Of a DNA stretch of 64,000 nucleotides, positions 1-13,355 are shown piece after piece. The position numbers and the translations under genes are program-made. Where the stretch lies: assembly GCA_016870275.1 (NCBI GenBank), contig VGBZ01000001.1, positions 1 through 64,000 on the forward strand, read 5' to 3'. Every line of letters starts with the position of its first letter. The stretch's first letter is position 1. Under the pieces are notes generated by a model. That model was not told where the DNA came from and did not search any database. It was given only the letters and a program-made list of their open reading frames with translations. This DNA is from Actinomycetota bacterium. GTDB lineage: Bacteria > Actinomycetota > Acidimicrobiia > Acidimicrobiales > Microtrichaceae.

Positions 1-73
1 GGTTCTGTTCCACGGCGGCCAGCACCAGGAACGACTTGTCGATGACTCCGACGGCGCTTACAGTATGTTCCAT
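1..73 (-). CDS. IclR-family transcriptional regulator, N-terminus only (cut by window edge)
   Basis: Reading leftward from an ATG at 73, the first 24 codons give [15 protein letters not shown] followed by LVLAAVEQN, which is the usual beginning of the IclR helix-turn-helix domain (VGVxDKxxxVLxAxE). The rest lies outside the window. In Streptomyces and related genera an IclR regulator (NdgR/AreB type) sits divergently next to leuCD and controls leucine genes, and the arrangement here is the same. The family assignment rests on only 24 residues plus the conserved context. Confidence 0.75.
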   Translation of the reverse strand, partial: MEHTVSAVGVIDKSFLVLAAVEQN

Positions 74-87
74 ACATCGGGAAGTGT

Positions 88-104
88 ATCTCATTATTTG
101 AGAT
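88..104. promoter_or_regulatory. Operator-like palindrome between iclR and leuC
   Basis: The sequence ATCTCA-TTATT-TGAGAT is a perfect 6-base inverted repeat with a 5-base spacer. It lies in the short divergent gap and is strikingly AT-rich for this GC-rich window. Its position suggests a binding site for the divergent IclR-type regulator, acting on leuCD and possibly on the regulator itself. The palindrome is seen directly; the binding protein is inferred. Confidence 0.55.
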
Positions 105-133
105 CAATGGATTCACGAGAGCGAGCGACACCC

Positions 134-1558
134 ATGGCTGACCCAGCACCCCGGACCCTGGCCCAGAAGGTCTGGGACCGACACGTGGTCCGGTCCGCAC
201 CCGGCGAACCCGACCTCCTCTACATCGACCTGCACCTCATCCACGAGGTCACCTCGCCCCAGGCGTTCGACGGACTCCGCCTGACCGGCCGTGGCGTGCG
301 ACGGCCGGATCTGACACTCGCGACCGAGGACCACAACGTCCCGACCGAGGACATCGGCGTTGCGATCGCCGACCCGATCTCCCGCAAGCAGGTCGACACG
401 CTCCGCACCAACGCCGAGGAGTTCGACATCCTCGAGTACCCGATGGGTTCGGCTGATCAGGGCATCGTCCACGTGATCGGACCAGAACAAGGCGCAACGC
501 TGCCCGGCATGACGATCGTCTGCGGCGACAGCCACACCGCCACGCACGGAGCGTTCGGCGCACTCGCCTTCGGGATCGGCACCTCCGAGGTCGAACACGT
601 GCTCGCCACCCAGACGCTCCCCCAGTCCAAGCCGGCTCAGCTCGCCATCGAGGTCGACGGCGAGCTGCGGCCGGGTGTCTCGGCCAAGGATCTGATCTTG
701 GCGATCCTCGGGCGCATCGGGACCTCGGGCGGCATGGGCCATGTGGCGGAGTACCGCGGGTCAGCCATCCGTGGGCTGTCCATGGAGGGCCGCATGACCG
801 TGTGCAACATGAGCATCGAAGCCGGCGCCAAGGCCGGGCTCATCGCTCCTGACGACGTCACGTTCGAGTACCTGCGCGGCCGTCGGTTTGCGCCGTCGGG
901 GGACGTGTGGGACGAGGCCGTCGCCGACTGGCGGACGCTCCAGACCGACGACGACGCCACATTCGACAAGGTCGTCCGTCTCGACGCCGCTGAGATCGAG
1001 CCGTTCGTCTCGTGGGGAACCAACCCCGGACAGGTCGTTCCGATGTCCGGCCGGGTGCCGTTCCCGGACGACTTCGACGACCCCACCCAGCGTGCTGCAG
1101 CCGAACGTGCGCTCGAGTACATGGGGCTGAGCGCCGGGCAGCCGATGACCGACGTCGCCGTCGACACGGTGTTCATCGGGTCGTGCACCAACTCCCGCAT
1201 CGAGGACCTGCGCGTCGCTGCCGAGGTGGTGCGCGCCGCATCCGGCCGTGGCCAGCGGGTGGCCTCGGGGGTACGGACCTTCGTGGTCCCCGGCTCCCGT
1301 GCCGTTCGTGACCAGGCCGAGGCCGAGGGACTGCACGAGGTGTTCACCGCCGCAGGGTTCGACTGGCGGGAGCCCGGATGCTCGATGTGCCTGGCCATGA
1401 ACCCCGACAAGCTCGCACCCGGCGAGCGCTCGGCGTCCACGTCGAACCGCAACTTCGAGGGCCGCCAGGGCCGGGGCGGACGCACCCACCTGGTCTCCCC
1501 CGCCGTGGCCGCCGCCACGGCGATCGCCGGCCACTTCACCACCCCCGAGGAGCTCTGA
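134..1558 (+). CDS. leuC: 3-isopropylmalate dehydratase, large subunit
   Basis: Large subunit of isopropylmalate isomerase, which converts 2-isopropylmalate to 3-isopropylmalate in leucine synthesis in the cytoplasm with LeuD. The 474-residue product begins [15 protein letters not shown], the usual actinobacterial start. It has the family motifs EDHNVPT (about 65-71) and [13 protein letters not shown] (from 130), and the three cysteines that hold the 4Fe-4S cluster at about 351 (GSCTNS), 416 and 419 (GCSMC). In-frame starts further upstream at 65 and 107 would run into the divergent regulator or the palindrome, so ATG 134 is preferred; no strong ribosome site is visible. Its stop overlaps the leuD start by one base. 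Confidence 0.97.
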   Translation: MADPAPRTLAQKVWDRHVVRSAPGEPDLLYIDLHLIHEVTSPQAFDGLRLTGRGVRRPDLTLATEDHNVPTEDIGVAIADPISRKQVDTLRTNAEEFDILEYPMGSADQGIVHVIGPEQGATLPGMTIVCGDSHTATHGAFGALAFGIGTSEVEHVLATQTLPQSKPAQLAIEVDGELRPGVSAKDLILAILGRIGTSGGMGHVAEYRGSAIRGLSMEGRMTVCNMSIEAGAKAGLIAPDDVTFEYLRGRRFAPSGDVWDEAVADWRTLQTDDDATFDKVVRLDAAEIEPFVSWGTNPGQVVPMSGRVPFPDDFDDPTQRAAAERALEYMGLSAGQPMTDVAVDTVFIGSCTNSRIEDLRVAAEVVRAASGRGQRVASGVRTFVVPGSRAVRDQAEAEGLHEVFTAAGFDWREPGCSMCLAMNPDKLAPGERSASTSNRNFEGRQGRGGRTHLVSPAVAAATAIAGHFTTPEEL

Positions 1559-2151
1559 TGGATCCCGTCCGCACGATCACCGGCCGCGGCGTGCCGCTCG
1601 ACCGCTCCGACGTCGACACCGACCAGATCATCCCGTCCGACTGGCTCAAGCGAGTGGAGCGCACCGGGTTCGAGGCCGGTCTCTTCAGTGAGTGGCGCGA
1701 CGACCCGACGTTCGTCCTCAACCGGGACGCCTACCGCGACGCCAACGTGCTCGTCGCCGGCGAGAACTTCGGCACGGGCTCGAGCCGGGAGCACGCAGTG
1801 TGGGCCATCCAGCAGTACGGCTTCGACGCCGTCGTCTCACCACGCTTCGGCGACATCTTCCGCAACAACGCCACCAAGAACGGACTGGTTCCCGTGCAGG
1901 TCAGCCCCGAGTTGGGCCGTCTGCTGATCCAGGCCATCGAGGCAGATCCGACGCTGGAGATCACGATCAGCGTCGAGGACCGCACCATCTCCGTACCCAA
2001 CCTCCACGTGGAAGAGGCATTCCCCCTCGACGACGCCGTGCAGCACCGGTTCCTGAACGGACTCGACGACATCGGACTCACCCTGCAACACGAGGCCGAG
2101 ATCACCACCTACGAGCAACAGCGCCCCGCCTGGATGCCGACTGTCAGCTGA
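1558..2151 (+). CDS. leuD: 3-isopropylmalate dehydratase, small subunit
   Basis: Small subunit of isopropylmalate isomerase, partner of LeuC. The 197-residue protein has the swivelling-domain signature GENFGTGSSREHA at about 68-80 and the N-terminal segment DVDTDQIIPSDWLK typical of LeuD. ATG shares its first base with the leuC stop (TGATG), so the two subunits are translationally coupled and made in step. Length and motifs are normal for the family. leuB is not in the window. Confidence 0.97.
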   Translation: MDPVRTITGRGVPLDRSDVDTDQIIPSDWLKRVERTGFEAGLFSEWRDDPTFVLNRDAYRDANVLVAGENFGTGSSREHAVWAIQQYGFDAVVSPRFGDIFRNNATKNGLVPVQVSPELGRLLIQAIEADPTLEITISVEDRTISVPNLHVEEAFPLDDAVQHRFLNGLDDIGLTLQHEAEITTYEQQRPAWMPTVS

Positions 2152-2228
2152 TCAGCACGGGTCCCGGGAACCAATCCCCGATCCGCATCGTCAGAACCCA
2201 CAGCGCACCACGCTGAAGGGGGAACGAC

Positions 2229-4604
2229 GTGACCATCCGGCAACTCATCGCCCGACTCGTCGCTGCGAGCGCCGTAACCGCCGTCGTGGCGGTCGTCGGC
2301 GTCTCGTGCACGTCCGACCGGCCGGCGGCCGGCTCGCTGCTTCCGCCGACCGGCACCGGCGAGGTGGCGCTCGCTGCGCTCCAGCCGTCGGACTCCTGCG
2401 ACGCCGTCGCCGAGCGGGTCCGGGCGGTGCTGCTCGACTCGGTCGAGTACGTCGAGACGTGGAACACCTCGACCCTCGACGGCGGCCCGCCGGTCTCGAC
2501 ACTGGCGGGTGAGGAGCGCAGCTTGAGCGTCGCCAGTGCGTCCGACGGCACGATGGTGCAGAGTCTCGCCGCCGAGGACGGCGGCGTGGTGGTCGCCGGC
2601 TCCAACGACCAGGAGGCCGGCGTGGCCGAGGGCAACTCCACCGTCACCGACGGCCGGTTCCTCCACACCACCGTCCAGACGCCAGCAGGGCTGGAGCTGC
2701 GGACCGTCGCCCTGGAGGACCCGCCGCGCGTCGTCGGCCGGACCACCCTGCACGGGGCGGGCGCCGGCTCGACGACCACCACACCCGGCGCAGGGTGGAG
2801 CGGGAGCACGGTCGCGTCGTTCTTCGCTCCTCCGCAGCTGTTCCTCCGGGACGATCAGCTGGTCGTGGTCACCAACGAACCCGGTGGCGTCGTGCCGCTC
2901 GATGACGTCCGGACCGGCAGCGTCGACGGTCCGCGACGGGTGGCGCCGTGGACCTCGCAGCCGACGGCGACCGTGACGCTCGTGGACACCTCGGACCCGG
3001 CGGCTCCACGCGTCGAGGCCAGCACCCGGCTCGAAGGGTCGGTCGTGGCCACCCGGATGGTCGACGACGTGCCCCGCATCGTGCTCACCACCACCCCGGA
3101 CGTCGTGGCGCAGGCCAGCAACGAGCTGTACTCCGATCCGTCGGGCGCACGGGCGCTGATCGAGTCGATCGACGGCGACCAGGTGCTCCCGAAGCGGGTC
3201 GCAACCGACGGCACGGTCGAGCCGCTCGTCCGGTGCGACCAGGTTCTGGCCACCCCCGACGCCACCGCCAGCGTCGACGACCCCAACTCGACCGTCTCGA
3301 GTCCCGAGCTGGTCAGCGTCGTGAGCATCGGCGCGACGCTCGACGATCTGTCGACCACGACGGTGCAGGGCGGCACCGGTCTGGGCACCACCGTCTACGC
3401 ATCCCCCGCCGCCGTGTACCTGACGTCGGGCGTCGGCACGTGGGACGCGCCGACCTCGGCGATCCACCGGATCGAGCTCACCGACGACGGGAGCCGCTAC
3501 ACCGGCTCGGGCACCGTGCCCGGCGAGGTGCTCGACCAGTACTCCCTGTCCGAACGAAACGGCGACCTGCGCGTCGTGACCACCACCTCCGAGGCGTCGA
3601 CCGTCACCACGATGCCGCTCCTCGAACAGCGACAGATCCCCGAGCCGATGCCGACCCCAGAACCAGTGCCGACCCCGGAACCAGTGCCGACCCCGGAACC
3701 GGCACCCGGACCGGACGTCACCAGCGGGCCCGTCGAGATCGCGCCGCTCCCCGCCCCCGAACCGCTGCCGGTGCCAGAACCGCTGCCGGTGCCGGAACCG
3801 GTGCCGGTGCCCCCGACCGAGGGGCGTCTGACGGTGTTGCGTCCCGGCCCCGACGGCGTGCTCGCCGAGATCGGCCACGTCGACGACCTGGGTGTGGGCG
3901 AGCGGGTGCAGTCGGTCCGGTTCGCCGACGACATCGCCTACGTCGTCACGTTCCGTCAGGTCGACCCGCTCTTCGCCATCGACGTCTCCGACCCGACCGC
4001 ACCACGGGTCCTCGGTGAGCTCAAGATCCCGGGCTTCTCGGAGTACCTCCATCCGCTCGGCGACGGGAAGCTCCTCGGCGTCGGGGTCGACGCGGACGAC
4101 CAGGGCGTCACCAAGGGCGCCAAGGTGTCGCTGTTCGACGTGTCGGACCCGACCCGGCCGACCGAGACCGCCGTGCTGAACTTCCCCGACGCCAACTCAC
4201 AACTCCGCGGCGACCCGCTCGCGTTCACCTGGGATCCGGTCCGGCGCACGGCGTCGTTCCCGACGGACCGCTACGCGATCGGGCAGATCGACTGCACCAC
4301 CAGCCCGGTCCAACCGGCCGCGCCGGCCGGGGACGACTCGTCGATCGCGTTCTCGCCGCAGACCTGCGCGCCGTCACCCGACCCGGGTGGACCCGACGGC
4401 TTGCGTCGCGTGTTCGTCCGGGTCGCCGGCGACCGGCTGGAGCTCGCCCGGGAGTTCGCGCCCGACGCGAACGGCGACCGGATGACGGACGAGTCGATGA
4501 TGCGGACCGTGGTCGTCGACGACCGGATCCACGGCGTCACGGAGCGGGCGGTGTGGACCGTCGACGCCGAACTCCGCGGCCCGGAGGTCCGGACCGAGCT
4601 GTGA
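2229..4604 (+). CDS. Secreted beta-propeller domain lipoprotein
   Basis: Predicted cell-surface lipoprotein of 791 residues with a GTG start after a purine-rich AAGGGGGAA site. A signal sequence ends in the lipobox VGVSC, with lipidated Cys27. The segment NDQEAGVAEGNSTVTDGRFL resembles the conserved VDEADIVKTDG block of the C-terminal beta-propeller family (PF09826). Strand-rich repeats such as VTLVDTSDPAAPR, FAIDVSDPTAPRVLG and VSLFDVSDPTRPTE are consistent with propeller blades. A proline-rich insert of about 60 residues, built from PTPEPVP and LPVPEP units, separates the two halves. Family members have no well-defined biochemical role, so none is assigned. The gene is convergent with serA. 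Confidence 0.85.
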   Translation: MTIRQLIARLVAASAVTAVVAVVGVSCTSDRPAAGSLLPPTGTGEVALAALQPSDSCDAVAERVRAVLLDSVEYVETWNTSTLDGGPPVSTLAGEERSLSVASASDGTMVQSLAAEDGGVVVAGSNDQEAGVAEGNSTVTDGRFLHTTVQTPAGLELRTVALEDPPRVVGRTTLHGAGAGSTTTTPGAGWSGSTVASFFAPPQLFLRDDQLVVVTNEPGGVVPLDDVRTGSVDGPRRVAPWTSQPTATVTLVDTSDPAAPRVEASTRLEGSVVATRMVDDVPRIVLTTTPDVVAQASNELYSDPSGARALIESIDGDQVLPKRVATDGTVEPLVRCDQVLATPDATASVDDPNSTVSSPELVSVVSIGATLDDLSTTTVQGGTGLGTTVYASPAAVYLTSGVGTWDAPTSAIHRIELTDDGSRYTGSGTVPGEVLDQYSLSERNGDLRVVTTTSEASTVTTMPLLEQRQIPEPMPTPEPVPTPEPVPTPEPAPGPDVTSGPVEIAPLPAPEPLPVPEPLPVPEPVPVPPTEGRLTVLRPGPDGVLAEIGHVDDLGVGERVQSVRFADDIAYVVTFRQVDPLFAIDVSDPTAPRVLGELKIPGFSEYLHPLGDGKLLGVGVDADDQGVTKGAKVSLFDVSDPTRPTETAVLNFPDANSQLRGDPLAFTWDPVRRTASFPTDRYAIGQIDCTTSPVQPAAPAGDDSSIAFSPQTCAPSPDPGGPDGLRRVFVRVAGDRLELAREFAPDANGDRMTDESMMRTVVVDDRIHGVTERAVWTVDAELRGPEVRTEL
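3638..3814 (+). repeat. Coding tandem repeats for a Pro-Glu-Pro linker
   Basis: Within the propeller lipoprotein gene, short units repeat in two blocks. The first encodes PTPEPVP-type units (3638-3706); the second encodes LPVPEP units (about 3756-3814), with near-identical copies of ccgaccccggaaccagtg and cggtgccagaaccgctgc. Such repeats usually change copy number by slippage. The product would be an extended linker in the cell envelope. Confidence 0.8.
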
Positions 4605-4619
4605 CCGTCGGCCGCCGGC

Positions 4620-6182
4620 TCAGACCGAAACGGCGGCGACCGACGTGATCCCGTCGACGGCGCGCAGCTCGTCCTGCACCTCGGCGGGCACGGCGGCACC
4701 GGTGGCGATCGCCATGAGCGCCTTGGCGCCGTCCTCGGCGGCGCCGACGGCCATGTCGTCGATGTTGAGCCCGGCCGCACCGAGCACGGTGCCGACCGCA
4801 CCGATCATGCCGGGCCGGTCCTCGTTGCGGACCACGAGCAGGTGCTGCGCCGGGGGGACGTCGACGGTGTGATCGTCGATCATCACCACCGTCGGGACAC
4901 TGTTCAGCCCGACGAGCGTCCCGGCGATGCTGTGCCCCGAGGACCGGATGGTCACCAGGTTCACGTAGTCACGTGCGGTGGTGGTGGAGGTGGGCCGCAC
5001 CTCGATCCCCTGCTCCTCGGCGACGGTCGGGGCATTCACGTAGCTCACCGGCTCCCCGGTCACCACGGAGAAGAACCCCTTCTGAACCGACAGCGTGAGG
5101 ATGCGGGTGTCGTAGTCGGCGATCTGTCCCTGGTACTCGATCTCCAGTGGCCCGTCGGTGGCGCCGACCAGTCCGGCGAAGATGCGGCCGAGTCGTTCGG
5201 CCAGACCCAGGTACGGCCGAATGGTCTCGGAGGCCTCGGCTGCGCTCACGTTGACGGCGTACGGCACGAAGTCACCGGCGAGTGCCAGCTCGACCATCTC
5301 GGCGATCGTGTCGCCGGCCTTGTCCTGCGCCTCGGCCGTGCTCGCTCCGAGGTGCGGAGTGACGACGACGGAGTCGAGCTCGAACAGCGGCGAGGCGGTG
5401 GTCGGCTCGGTGGCGAACACGTCGATCGCAGCTCCGGCGATCTGACCGCCGCGCACAGCCTCCGCCAGCGCCAGCTCGTCGACGATGCCGCCACGGGCGA
5501 CGTTGACGATCCGCAGGTTGGGCTTGGCCTTGGCCAGCATGTCGGCGTCGATCAGGCCGACGGTCTCAGGCGTCTTGGCCAGGTGCAGCGTGATGAAGTC
5601 CGACTGCGCCACCAGGTCGTCCAAGCTGCACAACGTCACGTTGATTCGACGAGCCCGATCGTCGGTGACGAACGGGTCGTAGGCCACCACCCGCATGCCG
5701 AAGGCCATGGCCCGCTGGGCGACGAGCTTGCCGATCCGGCCCAGACCGATGATCCCGAGCGTCTTGTCCGACAGCTCCACCCCTTCCCACTTGGACCGCT
5801 CCCAGCGACCCGCCTTGAGTGCGGCGTGGGCCTGCGGAACATTGCGCGCCTGAGCGAGCAGCAGCGCCATGGTGTGTTCGGCGGCCGAGAGCGTGTTGGA
5901 CTGCGGTGCGTTGACGACCATCACGCCGCGGTCGGTCGCCGCGGCCACGTCGACGTTGTCGAGGCCGATCCCGGCCCGGCCCACCACCACCAGGTCGGAG
6001 CCGGCAGCGAGTACCTCGGGCGTCACCCGGGTGGCCGAGCGGATGATGAGAGCGTGGGCACCGGGCACGGCGTCGAGCAGTTGCTCGGGGCTCAGGTCCA
6101 ACTCGACGTCGACCTGATGGCCGGCACTGCGCAGGCGCTGCAGACCGTTCTCTGCGATCTTCTCGGTCACCAGTACTCTCAC
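4620..6182 (-). CDS. serA: D-3-phosphoglycerate dehydrogenase
   Basis: First enzyme of serine synthesis: oxidises 3-phosphoglycerate to 3-phosphohydroxypyruvate with NAD+. The GTG start at 6182 gives [15 protein letters not shown], the standard N-terminus; the open frame continues far upstream but without homology. The 520-residue length matches long actinobacterial SerA with an allosteric substrate-binding domain and a C-terminal ACT domain. Visible motifs are the NAD loop [15 protein letters not shown] (142-156), catalytic [11 protein letters not shown] and PHLGAST, and the ACT segment [14 protein letters not shown] near the C-terminus. Serine feedback control is expected from the ACT/ASB parts. 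serC lies 4.5 kb away; serB was not seen. Confidence 0.96.
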   Translation of the reverse strand: MRVLVTEKIAENGLQRLRSAGHQVDVELDLSPEQLLDAVPGAHALIIRSATRVTPEVLAAGSDLVVVGRAGIGLDNVDVAAATDRGVMVVNAPQSNTLSAAEHTMALLLAQARNVPQAHAALKAGRWERSKWEGVELSDKTLGIIGLGRIGKLVAQRAMAFGMRVVAYDPFVTDDRARRINVTLCSLDDLVAQSDFITLHLAKTPETVGLIDADMLAKAKPNLRIVNVARGGIVDELALAEAVRGGQIAGAAIDVFATEPTTASPLFELDSVVVTPHLGASTAEAQDKAGDTIAEMVELALAGDFVPYAVNVSAAEASETIRPYLGLAERLGRIFAGLVGATDGPLEIEYQGQIADYDTRILTLSVQKGFFSVVTGEPVSYVNAPTVAEEQGIEVRPTSTTTARDYVNLVTIRSSGHSIAGTLVGLNSVPTVVMIDDHTVDVPPAQHLLVVRNEDRPGMIGAVGTVLGAAGLNIDDMAVGAAEDGAKALMAIATGAAVPAEVQDELRAVDGITSVAAVSV

Positions 6183-6254
6183 CGCCCCATCCTGCCCGAG
6201 CCGCACGGGTGCGGCCAGCCCACGCCGATGCCCCGTGCGTGGCAGCATGGCGAC

Positions 6255-7385
6255 GTGCCGGATCGTGATGCAGCAGCCGACGTCGCAGCCGACGTCGTCG
6301 ATGTCGTGGTCATCGGCGCAGGCCTCGCTGGACTGACCGCCGCACGGGAACTCGAACGGGTCGGTCGTCGGGTCACCGTGGTGGACAAGGGACGGTCCGT
6401 CGGCGGCCGCCTGGCCACCCGACGCATCGGTGAGGCTCGTTTCGACCACGGGGCCCAGTTCTTCACCCAACGGGGACCGGAGCTCGCAATGTTCGTGGAG
6501 GAACTTCGCAACGCGGATCTGGTCGAGGAGTGGTGCCGTGGCTTCAACCGATCCGACGGGCATCCTCGCTACTGGGTCGCCGGAGGAATGACGGCGCTGG
6601 CCAAGTATCTCGCCGTTGACCTCGCCGACGTCCGCACGAGCGTGGAGGTGCGTTCGATCCATGCCGACGAACTCGGCTGGCGGATCGTCGCAGAGGGGCC
6701 CGTCTCGGCCAATCGCACGGAATCCGCCGAATCGACCAACGAGCGCAATCGGGTCGAGCCGGTCGAACTCTTCGCAGCGGCGGCGCTCATCACCTGCCCG
6801 GTCCCGCAGACCTTGGCACTGCTCGACGCCGGCGGCGTACAGCTCGACTCGGGCATCAGGCCCCCGCTGGAGGACATCAACTACGACCCGGCGTACGCCC
6901 TCATGGTGCTGCTCGACGGACCGGGAGCCGTTGGAGACCCGGGCGCAGTCCAGTTCTCCGCCGCTCACCCGGACCCGGACAACGGTCCATTCAGTTTCGT
7001 TGCCGACAACTCCGTCAAGGGGATCGCAGTGCCCTCGGCGCTGACCCTGCACTCCTCACCGGCGTGGTCCACCGCCAACTGGGAGCGACCGGACGACAAG
7101 GTCCACGCCGAACTGCTCGCCGCAGCGAGCCGATGGTTCGGCGGAGCTGCTGTGGTGGACTCGCAACTCAAGCGTTGGCGCTATGCCGCACCGCGGACCA
7201 TGTGGCCCGAACGGAGCTGCGTCGCTGTCGACGGTGACACACCGATCGTGCTCGCTGGCGACGCCTTCGACGGCCCGCGAGTCGAAGGCGCCTACGTCTC
7301 CGGCCGTTCGGGGGCCACTGCCGTGCTGCGCGCCAGGACCGCCGCCCGACCTCCCGCCGGGACGAACCCGAGTACCTCGCCGTAG
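6255..7385 (+). CDS. FAD-dependent oxidoreductase, renalase-like
   Basis: A 376-residue flavoprotein with the dinucleotide-binding motif VVVIGAGLAGLTAARELE and the FAD-family segment GRSVGGRLATRR followed by FDHGAQFFT, characteristic of renalase-like NAD(P)/FAD amine-oxidase-fold proteins. A C-terminal segment [19 protein letters not shown] is the second FAD-contacting region. The substrate is unknown. GTG 6255 is taken as start; ATG 6228, nine codons upstream, is equally possible because neither has a clear ribosome site. The 3' end overlaps the convergent S9 peptidase gene by 94 bases. The gene is divergent from serA with a short gap. Confidence 0.85.
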   Translation: MPDRDAAADVAADVVDVVVIGAGLAGLTAARELERVGRRVTVVDKGRSVGGRLATRRIGEARFDHGAQFFTQRGPELAMFVEELRNADLVEEWCRGFNRSDGHPRYWVAGGMTALAKYLAVDLADVRTSVEVRSIHADELGWRIVAEGPVSANRTESAESTNERNRVEPVELFAAAALITCPVPQTLALLDAGGVQLDSGIRPPLEDINYDPAYALMVLLDGPGAVGDPGAVQFSAAHPDPDNGPFSFVADNSVKGIAVPSALTLHSSPAWSTANWERPDDKVHAELLAAASRWFGGAAVVDSQLKRWRYAAPRTMWPERSCVAVDGDTPIVLAGDAFDGPRVEGAYVSGRSGATAVLRARTAARPPAGTNPSTSP

Positions 7386-9354
7386 AACGCCAACTCCGTC
7401 TCCAAGGCCCTCACGATGTTGGTGGACTGACGGAATCCATGCCCTTCGCCGGCGAACACCACCATGGCGTGCGGCACACCCCGTTCGGCGAGGGCATCGC
7501 GGAGGAACTCGGCCTGCGACAGCGGCACCACGGGGTCATCAGAACCCTGCAGGATCAACACCGGGGCCCCGATCAGGTCCACCTGCGTCACCGGCGACCG
7601 CTCGGCGTAGGTCGCGGCGTCCTCCGGCCACGGACCGACGAGGCCGTCGAGGTACCGGGACTCGAACTCGTGGGTGTCCGCTGCGAGCCGGGCGAGGTCG
7701 GTGACGCCGTAGAGGCTGCACGCCGCAGCGAACACTCCGGGCCCCGCAGCTCGCCGCTCGGTTCCGTCGGACACGAGCGCACCGAGCGCAGTGAACCCTC
7801 CGGCCGAACCGCCACGGATGACACAGGATGCCGGATCGACCCGACCGTGGTCCGCAAGCCAACGAGCTGCGGCGCGACAGTCCTCGACGTCGGCGACACC
7901 CCAGCGACCCCGGAGGAGGTCCCGGTAACGGCGGCCGTAGCCGGTGGAACCCCGGTAGTCGACCTCCACCACTGCGATTCCCCGGGTGGTCCAGAACTGC
8001 ACCGACGGCGACCACTCCGCACGAGCCGCAGCGGTCGGTCCGCCGTGAATCCGCACGACGAGCGGAGGGAGAGCGTCCTGCGGACCGGCGTGGGTTGCGG
8101 AGGCCGGTGGGAAGAACAGTCCGTGCGCCACCTCGCCGTCACTCGTTGGGAACGAGATCGGCTCGGGTCGGGACGAGTCGTCGGCACCGATCGGAGTTGA
8201 CACGTTGCGCAGGTCGAGTGACTCGCCACTGCTGAGGTCGACGAGCCAGACCGTCGTGGGTTGGGTGGCGGTCCCGGCGATCAGCGCCACGTGCTGACCA
8301 TCGACGTCGAGGCGTTCGACCGAGGTGAACTGCGGTCCGGGAACCGGCTCGGGCACACGGCCCGGCTCGGCGACCCACGCCGAGGTCCGGCCACCGGCGG
8401 TCGACGCTGCGACCACCCGGCCGTCGCCGGTCCATCCGTAGCGGCGCCCGCCGGCGACCCACCGAGGTTCACCAACCTCCTCGGCCCGATCCCACACCAG
8501 CGGTGCCGAGTCCCCGGATCCGGCCTCGGGGAGTCCCGGTCTCGCTGATCGCCGGAGGTGCCAGAAGTCATCTCGGTCGTCGCACCACCAGAGGAGGGAA
8601 TCGGCTGACCAGCGTGGCAGGCACACCGACACCGCTCTGTTCAGACCGGCGTCGGCTCCACCCGCGACCCGTCGAGTTCGCTCAACGGCGAGGGCGCCGC
8701 TGCGTTCCACCAGATCGCCGGCCCACAGGGCGGCTGCGTCCCACGGCATGTCGGGGTGGTCCCAATTCAGCCATGCGAGGTGCGCTCCGTCGGGCGACAC
8801 TGTTGGAGCGGCCACGAACCCAGGGCCCCGGACCAGCTCGATCGGCGTCGACGCACCGCCGTCGAGGCGCACGGCGACGAGATCGTGGTGGAATCCATCT
8901 GCGGGTGCCGGATGATGCTCTCGTTCCGCAACGAGCCAGCGGCCGTCGGGCGTGAGGACTCCGGCGGCGTGACGCACCCCCGCTCCGGCCACCACGACGA
9001 CCGGCTCGACGCCGGCCTCGATCTCCACCACGTCCTGGGATCGGGCATCGACAGCGAGCACCGTGTCCCCGGGGCCGTCCCACCACGCCCCCCCGCCGTA
9101 CTCGTTGACGAGGCTCCGTGCCGACACCCCGGCCGGGAGCAGATCGACTGCGGACCCGCCGCTGCGGACCGACCCGACCCACTCACACACCACACCTCGG
9201 CCCGCCTCGTCGGGTCGGGTCTCCAACCACCTCACCCGGACCCCACCCTCGGCGACCTCGCTGAGCGAGACCCCGTCGAAACGAACCGATCCTGCCGCTG
9301 CGTCCTCGGTCGACAGCGCCGAGACCCAGCTGCCGAAGGGTGCGACCGTCCGGC

Positions 9355-9358
<4 letters not shown>
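7292..9358 (-). CDS. S9 family peptidase (prolyl oligopeptidase / acylaminoacyl-peptidase type)
   Basis: A cytoplasmic serine peptidase of 688 residues. The N-terminal two-thirds looks like a beta-propeller ([20 protein letters not shown] and similar blades). The C-terminal alpha/beta-hydrolase domain has the nucleophile elbow GGSAGGF, the acid in [12 protein letters not shown] and the catalytic histidine in GEGHGFR. No signal peptide is seen. The GTG start overlaps the aspartate aminotransferase stop in a GTGA, so the two genes are coupled. Its 3' end overlaps the convergent FAD enzyme gene. Cleavage of short peptides is the family role; the exact specificity is unknown. Confidence 0.92.
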
Positions 9359-12560
<3,202 letters not shown>

Positions 12561-12564
<4 letters not shown>

Positions 12565-13355
12565 GGCGCCCCGAGCCCGGCCGAGGCGAGGACCGTCGCT
12601 CCCGGACCGAGCACGTACTCCACGAACGCGACGGCGTCGACCGACGGCGGCGACGCGTCCGGAGTGCGCAGCGGCGAGATCAGGTACTCGACGAGCACTG
12701 CGCTCGGTGGATCGACTTCGACCGCCTCGACCATCGGCGCCACCGCCGCCACCTGGCTCCGGTAGAGGATTGCGGCATCGAGGTCACCTGATCGGACCTT
12801 GGCGAGCAACGACGCCGCGTCCGGCTCGTCGGTGTCGACCGACGCCTCGACGCCGGCGTCGGCGAGCACCTGCCGTGCGTAGTCCCCACACGGCACGCCG
12901 ACCGCACAGAGCCCCAGCCGCAACTCCCGGCGTGCCAGATCTGCGGTTGCAGCCACCGCAGCCGGGTTGCCCGCAGGGACGGCGATCACCAGGTCGTCAG
13001 TGGCGAACACCCGAGGGTCGACGGCGCGACCGCCGGTCCGCCCCATCGGTCCCGCAGCAGCCGAGGCGAACACACCCGCCGGAGCGCCCTCGGCGATCTG
13101 CTGGGCGAGCGTGGCGCTCGAGGCGGGAGCGAGCTGCACGTCGAGGTCTGGTCGACCGGCCTCGAACCCGGTGGCCAACTCCTCGAACGGCACAGCGACC
13201 GACGCGGCGACGAAGACCACGAGTGGAGCACGTGCTGCTGGAAGCGACGCGAGGCCGGGTCCGTCAGCTGCGCAGCCCACCAGAGGGATCGCTGACACCG
13301 CTGCGATGCACACCAGCGCGGCCACCGATCGGACGTCCGCCTGCGCCCGGATCAC
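12561..13355 (-). CDS. modA: Molybdate ABC transporter substrate-binding lipoprotein
   Basis: Extracytoplasmic molybdate-binding protein of 264 residues. The signal sequence ends in a lipobox (IPLVGC), so it is lipid-anchored. Mature-domain motifs include VVFVAASVAVPFEEL and the oxyanion-binding ASSATLAQQI, then GAPAGVFASA and CGDYARQVL, all characteristic of ModA. The GTG start at 13355 overlaps the upstream regulator stop by four bases, and the stop overlaps modB in the same way, giving a three-gene coupled operon. Confidence 0.94.

Noticed and set aside
4842-6227. Long plus-strand extension of the FAD-enzyme frame over serA
   Set aside because: The extension is antisense to all of serA and reads Arg/His/Gly-rich sequence without features; the flavoprotein homology begins only after 6228.
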